64,000 nt of DNA, taken from contig CACYNH010000022.1 of assembly GCA_902775735.1 (NCBI GenBank), positions 19,906-83,905 of the forward strand. The letters are read 5' to 3'. How positions within the stretch are numbered: the first letter of the stretch is position 1; every line of letters begins with the position of its first letter. Position numbers and translations under genes: made by a program. The DNA comes from an uncultured Erysipelotrichaceae bacterium. Lineage in GTDB: Bacteria; Bacillota_I; Bacilli_A; Erysipelotrichales; Erysipelotrichaceae. This document shows positions 1 through 7,708 of this stretch, in pieces. Below the pieces are notes generated by a model. The model searched no databases. It was not told the DNA's origin and worked only from the letters and a program-made list of their open reading frames with translations.

Positions 1-197
1 CCCGCCACCTCGTCGAGCGATCTGTTTCTTAACCGTACGCCGGCGATGAGGACGCCGTCCTGGATCATCCTGAATGTGCGTCTGACTTCATCCGCGGATG
101 AACAGGTGCGGATCACTTCATAGCCGCTTTCCCTCAGAAGCGAGGCGATCCGTTCGGCAGTTTCCCTGTCATGGAACGCGACTGCGAATTTTGTCAT
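1..197 (-). CDS. ANTAR-type response regulator, N-terminal part only
   Basis: Only the first 65 codons are inside the window; the gene runs off the left edge. The ATG lies 8 bases after the glnA stop with no good ribosome site of its own, so it is probably translationally coupled to glnA. The visible part (starting MTKFAVAFHDRETAERIASL) looks like a compact receiver-like fold. Family knowledge: in many Clostridia and Erysipelotrichia, glnA is followed by a NasT/AmiR-like regulator with a C-terminal ANTAR RNA-binding domain that acts by antitermination. The ANTAR domain itself would lie outside the window, so the name rests on gene context plus the N-terminal look. A plain response regulator is the alternative. 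Confidence 0.5.
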   Translation of the reverse strand, partial: MTKFAVAFHDRETAERIASLLRESGYEVIRTCSSADEVRRTFRMIQDGVLIAGVRLRNRSLDEVA

Positions 198-205
198 GGC
201 AGTTC

Positions 206-1534
206 TCAGTACATCATCAGATATTCATTGATTTCCCATTCAGAAACCGAGGTGCGGTACGCGTCCCACTCGGCATACTTGCCGGCGCTGTACTGGCTGA
301 TGATATGGGAACCGAGTGTATCGCAGACAACTTTGTCCTCAAGCATGAGATCAACCGCTTCCTTCAGGTTTGCCGGCAGGCTTTCGATGCCTTTTTCTTT
401 TCTCTCCTCTTCATTCATCACGAAGATGTTTTCAAGGACTTCTTCCGGCGGCGTCAGGCCGCGCTCAATTCCATCGAGACCGGCAGCCAGGCAGACCGCC
501 AGTTCCAGATAAGGATTGCAGGAAGGATCCGGACATCTCAGTTCGACTCTTGTCGCCTGGCCGCGGGCTGCAGGAATGCGGATCAGGGCGGAACGATTGG
601 AAGCGGACCAGGAAATATAGCAGGGAGCCTCGTAGCCGGGCACCAGACGCTTGTAGCTGTTGACCAGCGGGTTGGTGATGGCGCTCATGGAGCGGATATG
701 CTCAAGAATGCCGGCGATGAAGGCGTACGCCTCTCTGGAAAGGCCTCTCTTGTCGGAAGGATCGGCGAAGATGTTGACGCCGTCTTTGAATAATGACATG
801 TTTGTATGCATGCCGCTGCCGTTGATGCCGTAGATCGGCTTGGGCATGAAGGTCGCGTGCAGGCCGTTCTTCTGGGCGATTGTCTTGACCGCCAGTTTGA
901 ATGTCATGACATTGTCGGCTGTTCTTAAAGCGTCGCCGTATTTGAAGTCGATCTCATGCTGGCCGCGGGCCACTTCATGATGGCTGGCTTCAACCTCATA
1001 GCCCATCTTTTCAAGCATCAGGCAGATCTCACGTCTTGTGGAGCCGCCGTGATCGAGCGGGTCAAGATCGAAATAGCCGGCGTCGTCGCTTGTCTTAGTA
1101 GTCGGCTGGCCGTTCTCATCGGTCTCAAACAGGAAGAATTCACATTCCGGACCGACATTGAAGGAGTAGCCCTTCTCCGCGGCTTTTGCGAGTTCCTTTT
1201 TCAGAACACTGCGGGGATCGCCGGCAAACGGTGTGCCGTCCGGGTTGTAAACATCGCAGATGAGTCTGGCGACACGGGCCTGGGACGGTCTCCAGGGAAG
1301 CACGGCATAGGAATCAAGATCGGGATGAAGATACATGTCGGACTCGTTGATCCTGACAAAACCCTCAATGGAGCTGCCGTCGATCATGATTTCGTTGTTG
1401 ACGGCTTTCTGGATCTGGGATGAGGTGATCGCGACATTTTTCAGTCTTCCGAAAATGTCGGTGAACTGCATGCGGATAAATTCCACATCGCCTTCTTCAA
1501 CCATTCTGATGATGTCTTCTTTTGTGTAGCTCAT
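206..1534 (-). CDS. glnA: Glutamine synthetase type I (GSI)
   Basis: 442 residues, the normal length of the short GSI-alpha class of Bacillota. It makes glutamine from glutamate, ammonia and ATP in the cytoplasm. Visible motifs are GPECEFFLFE (metal-binding glutamates), NGSGMHTNMSL, YKRLVPGYEAPCYISWS and the C-terminal ELRCPDPSCNPYLELA. The start at 1534 (MSYTKEDIIRMV) is chosen because AGGAGG sits nine bases upstream; an in-frame TTG at 1555 has no such site. It has its own sigma-A-like promoter and a terminator-like hairpin in its leader, and is followed by the ANTAR-type regulator. The short alpha-type length argues against control by adenylylation. Confidence 0.96.
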   Translation of the reverse strand: MSYTKEDIIRMVEEGDVEFIRMQFTDIFGRLKNVAITSSQIQKAVNNEIMIDGSSIEGFVRINESDMYLHPDLDSYAVLPWRPSQARVARLICDVYNPDGTPFAGDPRSVLKKELAKAAEKGYSFNVGPECEFFLFETDENGQPTTKTSDDAGYFDLDPLDHGGSTRREICLMLEKMGYEVEASHHEVARGQHEIDFKYGDALRTADNVMTFKLAVKTIAQKNGLHATFMPKPIYGINGSGMHTNMSLFKDGVNIFADPSDKRGLSREAYAFIAGILEHIRSMSAITNPLVNSYKRLVPGYEAPCYISWSASNRSALIRIPAARGQATRVELRCPDPSCNPYLELAVCLAAGLDGIERGLTPPEEVLENIFVMNEEERKEKGIESLPANLKEAVDLMLEDKVVCDTLGSHIISQYSAGKYAEWDAYRTSVSEWEINEYLMMY

Positions 1535-1555
1535 ACTCTTCTTCCTCCTGGTCAA

Positions 1556-1602
1556 TAAAACAAAAGAGCAAAGGAAACCCGCTGTCCGGGCACCTTTGCT
1601 CT
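1556..1602 (-). terminator. Terminator-like hairpin at the 5' end of the glnA transcript
   Basis: Perfect 10-bp arms AGAGCAAAGG / CCTTTGCTCT with an inner CCCG/CGGG stem, followed on the minus strand by TTTTGTTTTA. It can end transcripts arriving from dapL, but because the glnA promoter lies upstream of it, glnA transcripts must also cross it from about +4. It is therefore probably a leader attenuator as well as a terminator. Confidence 0.8.
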
Positions 1603-1612
1603 AACAGTGTCT

Positions 1613-1641
1613 ATAGTAAATATCCGAATGTAACTTGTCAA
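1613..1641 (-). promoter_or_regulatory. glnA promoter
   Basis: TTGACA at 1641-1636, a 17-base spacer and TACTAT at 1618-1613 give a near-consensus vegetative promoter on the minus strand. The start of transcription would be near 1606, only a few bases before the hairpin at 1602-1565. Confidence 0.75.
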
Positions 1642-1649
1642 TATCTTTT

Positions 1650-2840
1650 TCAGAAATATTTTTCATTTCTGAGAAGGACGATTCTTCTGCCCGCTTCCTT
1701 CACATCTTCCTCATTTGCGAACATGGAGAAACGGATCCACCCTTCCCCGCTTGCGCCGAATCCGGCGCCCGGCGTCGCGACAATCTCAGCCTGTTTCAGC
1801 AGGATGTCAAAAACCTCCCAGCTGCCGAGAGGATCCGGACACTTCATCCAGATGTACGGCGAGTTCTTCCCGCCGGCATAGGAAAGCCCAGCTTCCTCCA
1901 GCGCCTTCATAAAATTATGCGCGTTTGCGCGATAGACCTCATGGAGTTCCCTGACTTCCTTCTGCCCTTCCTCGCTGAACACCGCCAATGCCCCTTTCTG
2001 CAGAATATAAGAGACGCCGTTGGTGCGGGTCGTGCGGTTGCGAACCCACATCGCGTTGAGCGAAAGGCCGTCCCGCTCCAGAGCCGTCGGAATGACGGTA
2101 TAGCCGCATCTGGTTCCGGTGAATCCGGCAGTTTTGGAAAGTGAGGAAATCTCGATGGCGCATTCTTTTGCCCCTTTGATTTCATAAACGCTGCGGGGAA
2201 TGTTTTCCTCCGTGATAAAGGATTCATAGGCGGCGTCAAAAAGAATGACCGACTTTGTCTTAACGGCATACGCGATCCACTCTTCAAGACATTCCCGTGT
2301 GCAGACGGCGCCGGTGGGATTGTCCGGCGAACAGAGATAGATCAGGGCCTGTATCTCCTTTTCAGGAGGAACCGGCAGGAAGTCCTCTGTCATGCGGGGA
2401 AAAATGATCTCTCTGCCATCCATGACATTGGCGTCCGCGTAGGCCGGATAAGCGGGTTCGGGAATCATTGCCGGAAGACTCTTATCAAATAAATGAAGAA
2501 TGTCGCCGAATTCATCGCTGGCGCCGCTGGAGACAAAGACCTCGCTTTCATCCACGGGAATGTTTCTTTTCTGATACCACTTTGCGATGGCAAGGCGCAG
2601 CTGTGAGTCGCCGCACTCGGGCATGTAGCCGTGAAAGGTTTCCGCGTGAGCCTGCTCTTCAACCGCTTCATGGAGCGCTTTGATCACAGACGGCGTCAGG
2701 GGCTGAGTCACATCGCCGATGCCCAGGCGCAGAATCATCTTTCCCGGGTTTTCTTTACTCCATTCTTCCACCCGTCTGCGGATATCCGCGAAAAGATAGG
2801 ATTCTTTCACTTTCATGTAATTCAGATTCATGCAGATCAT
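1650..2840 (-). CDS. dapL: LL-diaminopimelate aminotransferase
   Basis: 396-residue class I/II PLP aminotransferase. DapL converts tetrahydrodipicolinate directly to LL-diaminopimelate using glutamate, for lysine and peptidoglycan. The N-terminus (LRLGIGDVTQPLTPSVI, then FHGYMPECGDSQLR) is typical of DapL; the PLP lysine is in SSLSKTAGFTGTRCGY, and the PDNPTGA substrate motif is present. The start at 2840 overlaps the dapF stop by four bases (ATGA) and has AAGGAGTG eight bases upstream. Its pairing with dapF, the next enzyme, supports the assignment over a general aromatic or aspartate aminotransferase. It is the third gene of the asnB-dapF-dapL operon. Confidence 0.88.
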   Translation of the reverse strand: MICMNLNYMKVKESYLFADIRRRVEEWSKENPGKMILRLGIGDVTQPLTPSVIKALHEAVEEQAHAETFHGYMPECGDSQLRLAIAKWYQKRNIPVDESEVFVSSGASDEFGDILHLFDKSLPAMIPEPAYPAYADANVMDGREIIFPRMTEDFLPVPPEKEIQALIYLCSPDNPTGAVCTRECLEEWIAYAVKTKSVILFDAAYESFITEENIPRSVYEIKGAKECAIEISSLSKTAGFTGTRCGYTVIPTALERDGLSLNAMWVRNRTTRTNGVSYILQKGALAVFSEEGQKEVRELHEVYRANAHNFMKALEEAGLSYAGGKNSPYIWMKCPDPLGSWEVFDILLKQAEIVATPGAGFGASGEGWIRFSMFANEEDVKEAGRRIVLLRNEKYF

Positions 2841-3646
2841 TTTCTGCCCACTCCTTCCATTTCAATTTCAGCCTCATAAACAAATTCCGCCGGACCTCTC
2901 ATAAGGAATTCCCCGTTTTCTTCTTTTGTGAATTCCAGCATCCCGCCGTCCAGTTCCACAAGAACAGGCTGATCTGCGGGCGCCATGCCTGTATGTATGG
3001 CCGCGGCAGCGCTGGCTGTGGCGCCGGTGCCGCAGGCCATGGTCACTCCGCTCCCTCTCTCCCAGACCCGCATGCGCAGTGTACCGCCGCTTCGCACATG
3101 GACAAACTCGCAGTTGACCCCGTCCGGAAACATTGAATGGTGTTCAATGAGGGAGCCGATCTTCTCCGGCAGTGAAAGTCCCTCTTCATCAGTAAAAATC
3201 ACAGCGTGGGGATTGCCGGTGCTGACCGGATACAGGGTATATGTCTGCCCCTTGATTTCAATTTTCTGAGGCGGGCTAACTGTGACGGTTCCCATGTTCA
3301 CGGAAACGGATGTGACTTTGCCTCTGTGAACATCAAGGTGCAGTTTCCGGATGCCTGAGCGGGTTTCGATGAGAAGATCCGTTTTTCTGCTCAGTCCTTT
3401 TTCATAGATATATCTGCCGACACAGCGGATGCCGTTGCCGCACATGAGCGCTTCGGAACCGTCGGCGTTGAAGATGCGCATGCCGAAGTCGGCAGTGTCA
3501 GAGCGGGTGATATAGATCAGGCCGTCTGAGCCGATGCCATAGTGGCGGTCGGAAAGAAGAATGCTTAACTGCGAAACATTGGCTGGAACCTCTTCATGGA
3601 AGTAGAGATAGTCATTGCCGAGTCCCTGCATTTTTGTGAATTTCAT
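2837..3646 (-). CDS. dapF: Diaminopimelate epimerase
   Basis: 269 residues, usual length. DapF interconverts LL- and meso-diaminopimelate by a two-cysteine acid/base mechanism without cofactor. Both catalytic cysteines are visible: NADGSEALMCGNGIRC and VTMACGTGATASAAAA. The start MKFTKMQGLGNDYLYF at 3646 follows AAGGAGAG; longer readings upstream have no family similarity. It starts 13 bases after the asnB stop and overlaps dapL by four bases, so the three genes form one transcription unit that draws aspartate towards asparagine and towards cell-wall diaminopimelate. Confidence 0.95.
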   Translation of the reverse strand: MKFTKMQGLGNDYLYFHEEVPANVSQLSILLSDRHYGIGSDGLIYITRSDTADFGMRIFNADGSEALMCGNGIRCVGRYIYEKGLSRKTDLLIETRSGIRKLHLDVHRGKVTSVSVNMGTVTVSPPQKIEIKGQTYTLYPVSTGNPHAVIFTDEEGLSLPEKIGSLIEHHSMFPDGVNCEFVHVRSGGTLRMRVWERGSGVTMACGTGATASAAAAIHTGMAPADQPVLVELDGGMLEFTKEENGEFLMRGPAEFVYEAEIEMEGVGRK

Positions 3647-3659
3647 AAGACTCTCCTTT

Positions 3660-5243
3660 TCAGATCCCGCTGGCGCCGTAGTTGGAAAGAACCCTGGCGC
3701 TTGGATCATTGACGTCGCAGCCCTGCCATTCTCTGTTGGGCATCCAGTAGTCCGCGATCATTTCCGCCTGGCCGGGATAGTGCTTTTCAAACAGTTCGCG
3801 GTAAAGAAGGCTCTCTTTGGTAAACGGCGGGCAGTAAGTGTAAGCGGAAGACTTTTCAATGAACTCTTCATCGGTATAAAGGGTTTCTGCGTATTCTTTG
3901 ATGTCATCGACCATCGAGTGGCCCACAGCGTCCGAGAAAGCCGCTTTCTGTCTCCACAGGATTTCTTCAGGAAGAATATGATCGTCTTCAAATGCTTTTC
4001 TCAGCAAGTACTTGCCCATGTGATGGCGGTTCATTTTGAGGATGGGATCAATTGCCATGGCGTAGCGGACGAATTTGAGATCACCGAAAGGGACCCTGGC
4101 TTCCAGGGAGTTGACGGAAATGCAGCGGTCAGCCCGCAATACGTCATACATGTGCAGTTCGCGGATTCTTTTCTCCGCTTCTTTCTGGAAGGAGTTGGCG
4201 TCAGGCGCGAAATCTGTATACTTGTATCCAAAAAGCTCATCAGAGATTTCTCCGGTCAGCAGAACCCGGATATCCGTGTTTTCGTGGATATATTTACAGA
4301 CAAGGTACATTCCCATGGAAGCCCTGATCGTTGTGATGTCCCATGTGCCAAGAAGTTTTACGACTTCCTCCAGGGAGGAAAGAACCTGTTCTTTTGTCAT
4401 GATAACTTCGGTGTGGTCAGAGCCGATATACTCAGAAACCATGCGGGCGTATCTGAGGTCGATCGCGTCGGTGTCCATGCCGATGGCAAATGTCTTAATG
4501 GGATGGGAGCTGAGCTTTTGGGCGATGGCGCAGACCAGCGAGGAATCAAGGCCGCCGGAAAGCAGGAAGCCAACCGGTGCGTCGGCGTCCAGGCGTTTTT
4601 CAACCGCTTCGCACAGCAGTCTGTTCAGTTTATGGGAGATGGCCTCTTCATCCTTCATCGTGAACTGGCCGACGGCAGCCGGATCGCAATAGCGCACAAA
4701 ACCGTCCTTTTCACTCCAGTAGTGGCCAGGCGGAAACGGCAGGATTGTATCGCATAAGCCTTTCAGGTTTTTCGGCTCACTGGCAAAGGCATAAGAGCCA
4801 TCCGCAAGTGTGCCGTAATACAGCGGACGGATCCCGATCGGATCCCTGGCGGCGATGATCATGTCTTCCTTATGGTCATAGATGATCATGGCAAATTCAG
4901 CGTCGAGGGTTTTGAAGAGATCGGTTCCGTATTCGTAATAAAGAGGCAGAATGATTTCACAGTCAGAACCCGAGACAAGCGGAAAGTCTTCCATAAGTCT
5001 TTCCCGGACCGGCCTGAAGCCGTACAGCTCGCCGTTGCACACAGCGTAATCGCCGTTCATCTCAAACGGCTGCATTCCCTTTTCATCCAGTCCCATGATG
5101 GCTAAACGGTGGAAGCCCATCCAGCCTTTCGGGATTTCAATCAGCCGGCTCATGTCCGGGCCTCTTGATTTTGTCTCGTCAAAGCATTTTTTCATTGTGT
5201 CATAGGGAACATCTTTGGAAAGTACAGTGAAGATCGAACACAT
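3660..5243 (-). CDS. asnB: Asparagine synthetase B (glutamine-hydrolysing)
   Basis: 527 residues. After removal of Met1 the N-terminal Cys2 (MCSIFTVL) is the nucleophile of the class II glutamine amidotransferase domain; GFHRLAIMGL and NGELYGFRPV fit that domain. The synthetase half carries the ATP pyrophosphatase loop LLSGGLDSSLVCAIAQ. It converts aspartate, glutamine and ATP to asparagine and glutamate. The start at 5243 is set by GGAGG nine bases upstream and by the need for Met-Cys. Expression is predicted to depend on tRNA-Asn charging through the T-box leader directly upstream. First gene of the operon with dapF and dapL. Confidence 0.95.
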   Translation of the reverse strand: MCSIFTVLSKDVPYDTMKKCFDETKSRGPDMSRLIEIPKGWMGFHRLAIMGLDEKGMQPFEMNGDYAVCNGELYGFRPVRERLMEDFPLVSGSDCEIILPLYYEYGTDLFKTLDAEFAMIIYDHKEDMIIAARDPIGIRPLYYGTLADGSYAFASEPKNLKGLCDTILPFPPGHYWSEKDGFVRYCDPAAVGQFTMKDEEAISHKLNRLLCEAVEKRLDADAPVGFLLSGGLDSSLVCAIAQKLSSHPIKTFAIGMDTDAIDLRYARMVSEYIGSDHTEVIMTKEQVLSSLEEVVKLLGTWDITTIRASMGMYLVCKYIHENTDIRVLLTGEISDELFGYKYTDFAPDANSFQKEAEKRIRELHMYDVLRADRCISVNSLEARVPFGDLKFVRYAMAIDPILKMNRHHMGKYLLRKAFEDDHILPEEILWRQKAAFSDAVGHSMVDDIKEYAETLYTDEEFIEKSSAYTYCPPFTKESLLYRELFEKHYPGQAEMIADYWMPNREWQGCDVNDPSARVLSNYGASGI

Positions 5244-5515
5244 AAAACGGCACCTCCGGGTTCGGCAGACATCCTGAAATGATTCAGGACGAAGGCTGCC
5301 TCTCCGTGGTGCCACCTGATTTGCTTCTCAAGGTTCCATCAAACCATTGCGGGGATAACGTGCCGCTCTTCACGCCTTCCCTACTGGTCACCATTGACGT
5401 TCAGGTCGGACTTGGAAGTGTTTTTCCATGCCGGTTTCATACGGAATTTCCATCATCGCCCGCTCTCTTGGAATGAAATAACGGCTGTACTCCTCTTCCG
5501 CTTCGCTTTTTCTAT
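5244..5515 (-). ncRNA. T-box leader, tRNA-Asn specific, upstream of asnB
   Basis: The T-box core AGGTGGCACCACGG lies at 5317-5304. Its bulge UGGCACC carries C at the variable position, which fits the G discriminator base of tRNA-Asn. In stem I the AGUA motif (5491-5488) faces GAA-AAAC; helices GGAAG/CTTCC (5499-5495 with 5418-5414) and CAGCCG/CGGCATG bracket this loop, making AAC at 5422-5420 the specifier codon, i.e. Asn. The tRNA-bound form can be drawn: CAGG/CCTG and ACGGA/TTCGT around a 7-base bulge. No U-run follows the competing hairpin, so control appears to be at the ribosome site (see findings). Confidence 0.88.
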
Positions 5516-5521
5516 GCATGC

Positions 5522-5551
5522 ATTCTATTCCCGCTTTCCCGCTCCCGTCAA
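5522..5551 (-). promoter_or_regulatory. Promoter of the asnB-dapF-dapL operon
   Basis: TTGACG at 5551-5546 and TAGAAT at 5527-5522 with an 18-base spacer on the minus strand, placed just before the T-box stem I. Confidence 0.6.
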
Positions 5552-5657
5552 GAAGTTTTCAAAAATATTTTCTGAAATTTATTTCATTCTTTTCGGGAGC
5601 CCCTTTAATAAGGATAGCGGAGCTGAAACGGTAAAAAACATGCAGAAAAAAAAGGCG

Positions 5658-5686
5658 TTGACAGCTATATCCCGGGTGTGTAATAT
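5658..5686 (+). promoter_or_regulatory. amt promoter
   Basis: TTGACA at 5658-5663, a 17-base spacer and TAATAT at 5681-5686. Transcription would begin near 5693, just before a terminator-like hairpin. Confidence 0.75.
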
Positions 5687-5696
5687 GTACGCATTG

Positions 5697-5760
5697 AGGC
5701 AAGGGTGCCAATCCGGTACCCCTGCCTTTTCCTGTTAAAAAGGCTTATGGGGAACCGGAT
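5697..5760 (+). ncRNA. amt leader with two mutually exclusive hairpins
   Basis: Hairpin 1 (5697-5727): AGGCA, one mismatch, GGGTGCC, loop AATCC, GGTACCC, TGCCT, then TTTT, i.e. an intrinsic terminator about five bases after the predicted transcript start. Hairpin 2 (5711-5760): ATCCGGT pairs with ACCGGAT, CCCC with GGGG and GCCTTTT with AAAAGGC, 18 pairs in all. The two share bases 5711-5727 and cannot coexist, so this is a candidate RNA switch. The ligand or protein partner is unknown. Confidence 0.6.
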
Positions 5761-5806
5761 TTCACAGCTGTGACCAATGATCTTTCAAAAGATTCAGGAG
5801 GAAAGA

Positions 5807-7558
5807 ATGATGGATGAAACACTGCGGACACTCGTAAGCTCGGAAGTATTCAGCGTCTGGTTTCTGGCCGGAGCCGCGCTGGTCTTCTGGATGCAGGCAG
5901 GCTTCGCGATGGTCGAAGCGGGCTTCACAAGAGCCAAAAACACCGGAAACATTCTGATGAAGAACCTGATGGATTTCTGCATCGGAACGATCGTCTTCAT
6001 ACTGATCGGCTATGGTCTTCTCATGGGAGAGGATCTGGCCGGTCTCATCGGAAAACCGGGATTTGATCTGTTCTGTGCCTATTCAGGATTTGATTATTCC
6101 GCTTTTGTCTTCAACCTTGTTTTCTGCGCCACCACCGCGACGATTGTTTCGGGAGCGATGGCGGAAAGGACAAAGTTCCTGTCATACTGTGTTTACTCGG
6201 CTGTTATCTCGGCTCTGATCTATCCCATTGAGGCGCACTGGATCTGGGGCGGCGGCTGGCTTTCCCAGCTTGGCTTCCATGATTTTGCCGGCTCCTGCGC
6301 CATTCATATGGTCGGAGGAATCTCCGCTCTGATCGGGGCGAAGATGCTGGGGCCAAGAATCGGCAAGTACCAGAAGGACAGTGACGGGAAAATCGTCAAA
6401 GTCAACGCGATTCCCGGCCATAACATCACATTCGGTGCACTTGGGTGCTTTATCCTCTGGGTGGGCTGGTACGGATTCAACGGCGCGGCTGCCACTGATG
6501 TGCCGCAGCTGGGTTCCATCTTTCTGACCACAACCATCGCCCCTTCCGCCGCGACTGTCGTCTGTATGATCTTCACATGGCTCAGATACGGCAAACCGGA
6601 TGTCTCCATGTGTCTCAACGCTTCGCTGGCAGGCCTGGTCGCGATTACCGCAGGATGTGACGTGACTGACGCATTCGGTTCACTGATCATCGGCTCAGTC
6701 GCAGGTCTGCTGGTTGTCTTCGGTGTCTGGCTGCTGGACAGTGTCCTGCATATCGATGATCCGGTCGGCGCGGTCGCTGTGCACTTCTGCAACGGGCTCT
6801 GGGGAACGATTGCGGTCGGTCTGTTTGCGACGGACGCGGCTCCTGCCTACGCGATCGCCGATCAAGGCGGCGCTGTGATGAAAGGACTCTTCTATGGCGG
6901 CGGTCTGAAACTTCTCGGCATTCAGCTGGGCGGCGTCTTGAGCGTGGCGCTCTGGACAGCCGTCACCATGACCTGTGTCTTCCTTGGCATCAAAGCCATC
7001 TTCGGACTGCGCGTCAGCCGGGAAGAGGAACAGCTTGGCCTGGATGTGACGGAGCACGGTCTGGTCAGCGCCTACGCGGGATTTGCGATGGTGCCGGAAT
7101 ATCTTGAAGAAGGCCCTGTCACTGTTTCTGAAACAGTTCCTGCCTTTGCGGAAAGTGAACCGGCGCCGGTTTATGCAAAGAAAGAATCTGTCCCCGGCAC
7201 GCCGAAGATTTCCAAAGTCGAAATCGTCTGCCGAGAAGCTTATGTAGAGCCGCTTAAAAACGCGCTGGTCGGCATCGGCATCACAGGCATGACAATCACC
7301 CATGTGCTTGGCTGCGGCGCCCAGAAAGGAAAGCCCGAATATTACAGAGGCGTGGCGACGGAAGCCAGCCTGCTGCCGAAGGTGCAGTTCGATATCGTTG
7401 TTTCCAAAGTGCCTGTAAGGGCAGTCATTGAAACAGCGAAGAAAGTTCTCTACACCGGTCATATCGGAGATGGCAAGATCTTCGTCTATGACGTGGAGAA
7501 TGTCGTCAAGGTCCGTACATCCGAGGAGGGTTATGACGCCCTCCAGGATGTTGAATAG
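5807..7558 (+). CDS. Ammonium transporter with fused C-terminal PII (GlnK) domain
   Basis: 583 residues. Residues about 1-410 are an Amt/Rh channel: FWMQAGFAMVEAGFTRAKN, IEAHWIWGGGWL, GSCAIHMVGG and VAVHFCNGLWG are typical, with about 11 membrane helices. A proline/glutamate-rich linker leads to a PII domain over about the last 115 residues (KISKVEIVCREAYVEPLKNA, GITGMTITHVLGCGAQKGK, then IGDGKIFVYDVENVVKVRTSEEG). PII proteins plug Amt channels in response to ATP/ADP and 2-oxoglutarate; here the plug is covalently attached. The T-loop tyrosine that is uridylylated in enterobacterial GlnB is replaced (YYRGVATEASLLPK), so that modification is not expected. The start at 5807 follows AGGAGG; an immediately following in-frame ATG is possible. 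Confidence 0.93.
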   Translation: MMDETLRTLVSSEVFSVWFLAGAALVFWMQAGFAMVEAGFTRAKNTGNILMKNLMDFCIGTIVFILIGYGLLMGEDLAGLIGKPGFDLFCAYSGFDYSAFVFNLVFCATTATIVSGAMAERTKFLSYCVYSAVISALIYPIEAHWIWGGGWLSQLGFHDFAGSCAIHMVGGISALIGAKMLGPRIGKYQKDSDGKIVKVNAIPGHNITFGALGCFILWVGWYGFNGAAATDVPQLGSIFLTTTIAPSAATVVCMIFTWLRYGKPDVSMCLNASLAGLVAITAGCDVTDAFGSLIIGSVAGLLVVFGVWLLDSVLHIDDPVGAVAVHFCNGLWGTIAVGLFATDAAPAYAIADQGGAVMKGLFYGGGLKLLGIQLGGVLSVALWTAVTMTCVFLGIKAIFGLRVSREEEQLGLDVTEHGLVSAYAGFAMVPEYLEEGPVTVSETVPAFAESEPAPVYAKKESVPGTPKISKVEIVCREAYVEPLKNALVGIGITGMTITHVLGCGAQKGKPEYYRGVATEASLLPKVQFDIVVSKVPVRAVIETAKKVLYTGHIGDGKIFVYDVENVVKVRTSEEGYDALQDVE

Positions 7559-7596
7559 TCCTGAATACTTACGGACACATACTCGCATGTGCAAGG

Positions 7597-7622
7597 CCGC
7601 CCCTTTGTCCCGGGCGGTTTTG
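7597..7622 (+). terminator. Terminator after amt
   Basis: CCGCCC and GGGCGG arms with a short loop, followed by TTTTG. Confidence 0.75.
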
Positions 7623-7708
7623 CATTCTGTCTGATTCATCTGAAAATAAAGAAGCTCACATGCCTTATAGTAATGTCATAGATCTTTTTCAAAGAGCGGA
7701 GGTAAAAA

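Noticed and set aside
1556..1641. Known glutamine riboswitch or standard ANTAR twin-hexaloop in the glnA leader
   Set aside because: The leader has a single hairpin with a five-base inner loop; neither the glutamine riboswitch core nor two hexaloops with A1/G4 is visible.
3615..4757. Long open frame on the plus strand antisense to asnB
   Set aside because: It has no ribosome site, family motif or own promoter and mirrors the codon pattern of asnB, a clear gene on the other strand.
2837..5515. Lysine riboswitch for the dapF-dapL genes
   Set aside because: The only long leader in the operon is the T-box before asnB; the gap before dapF is 13 bases.
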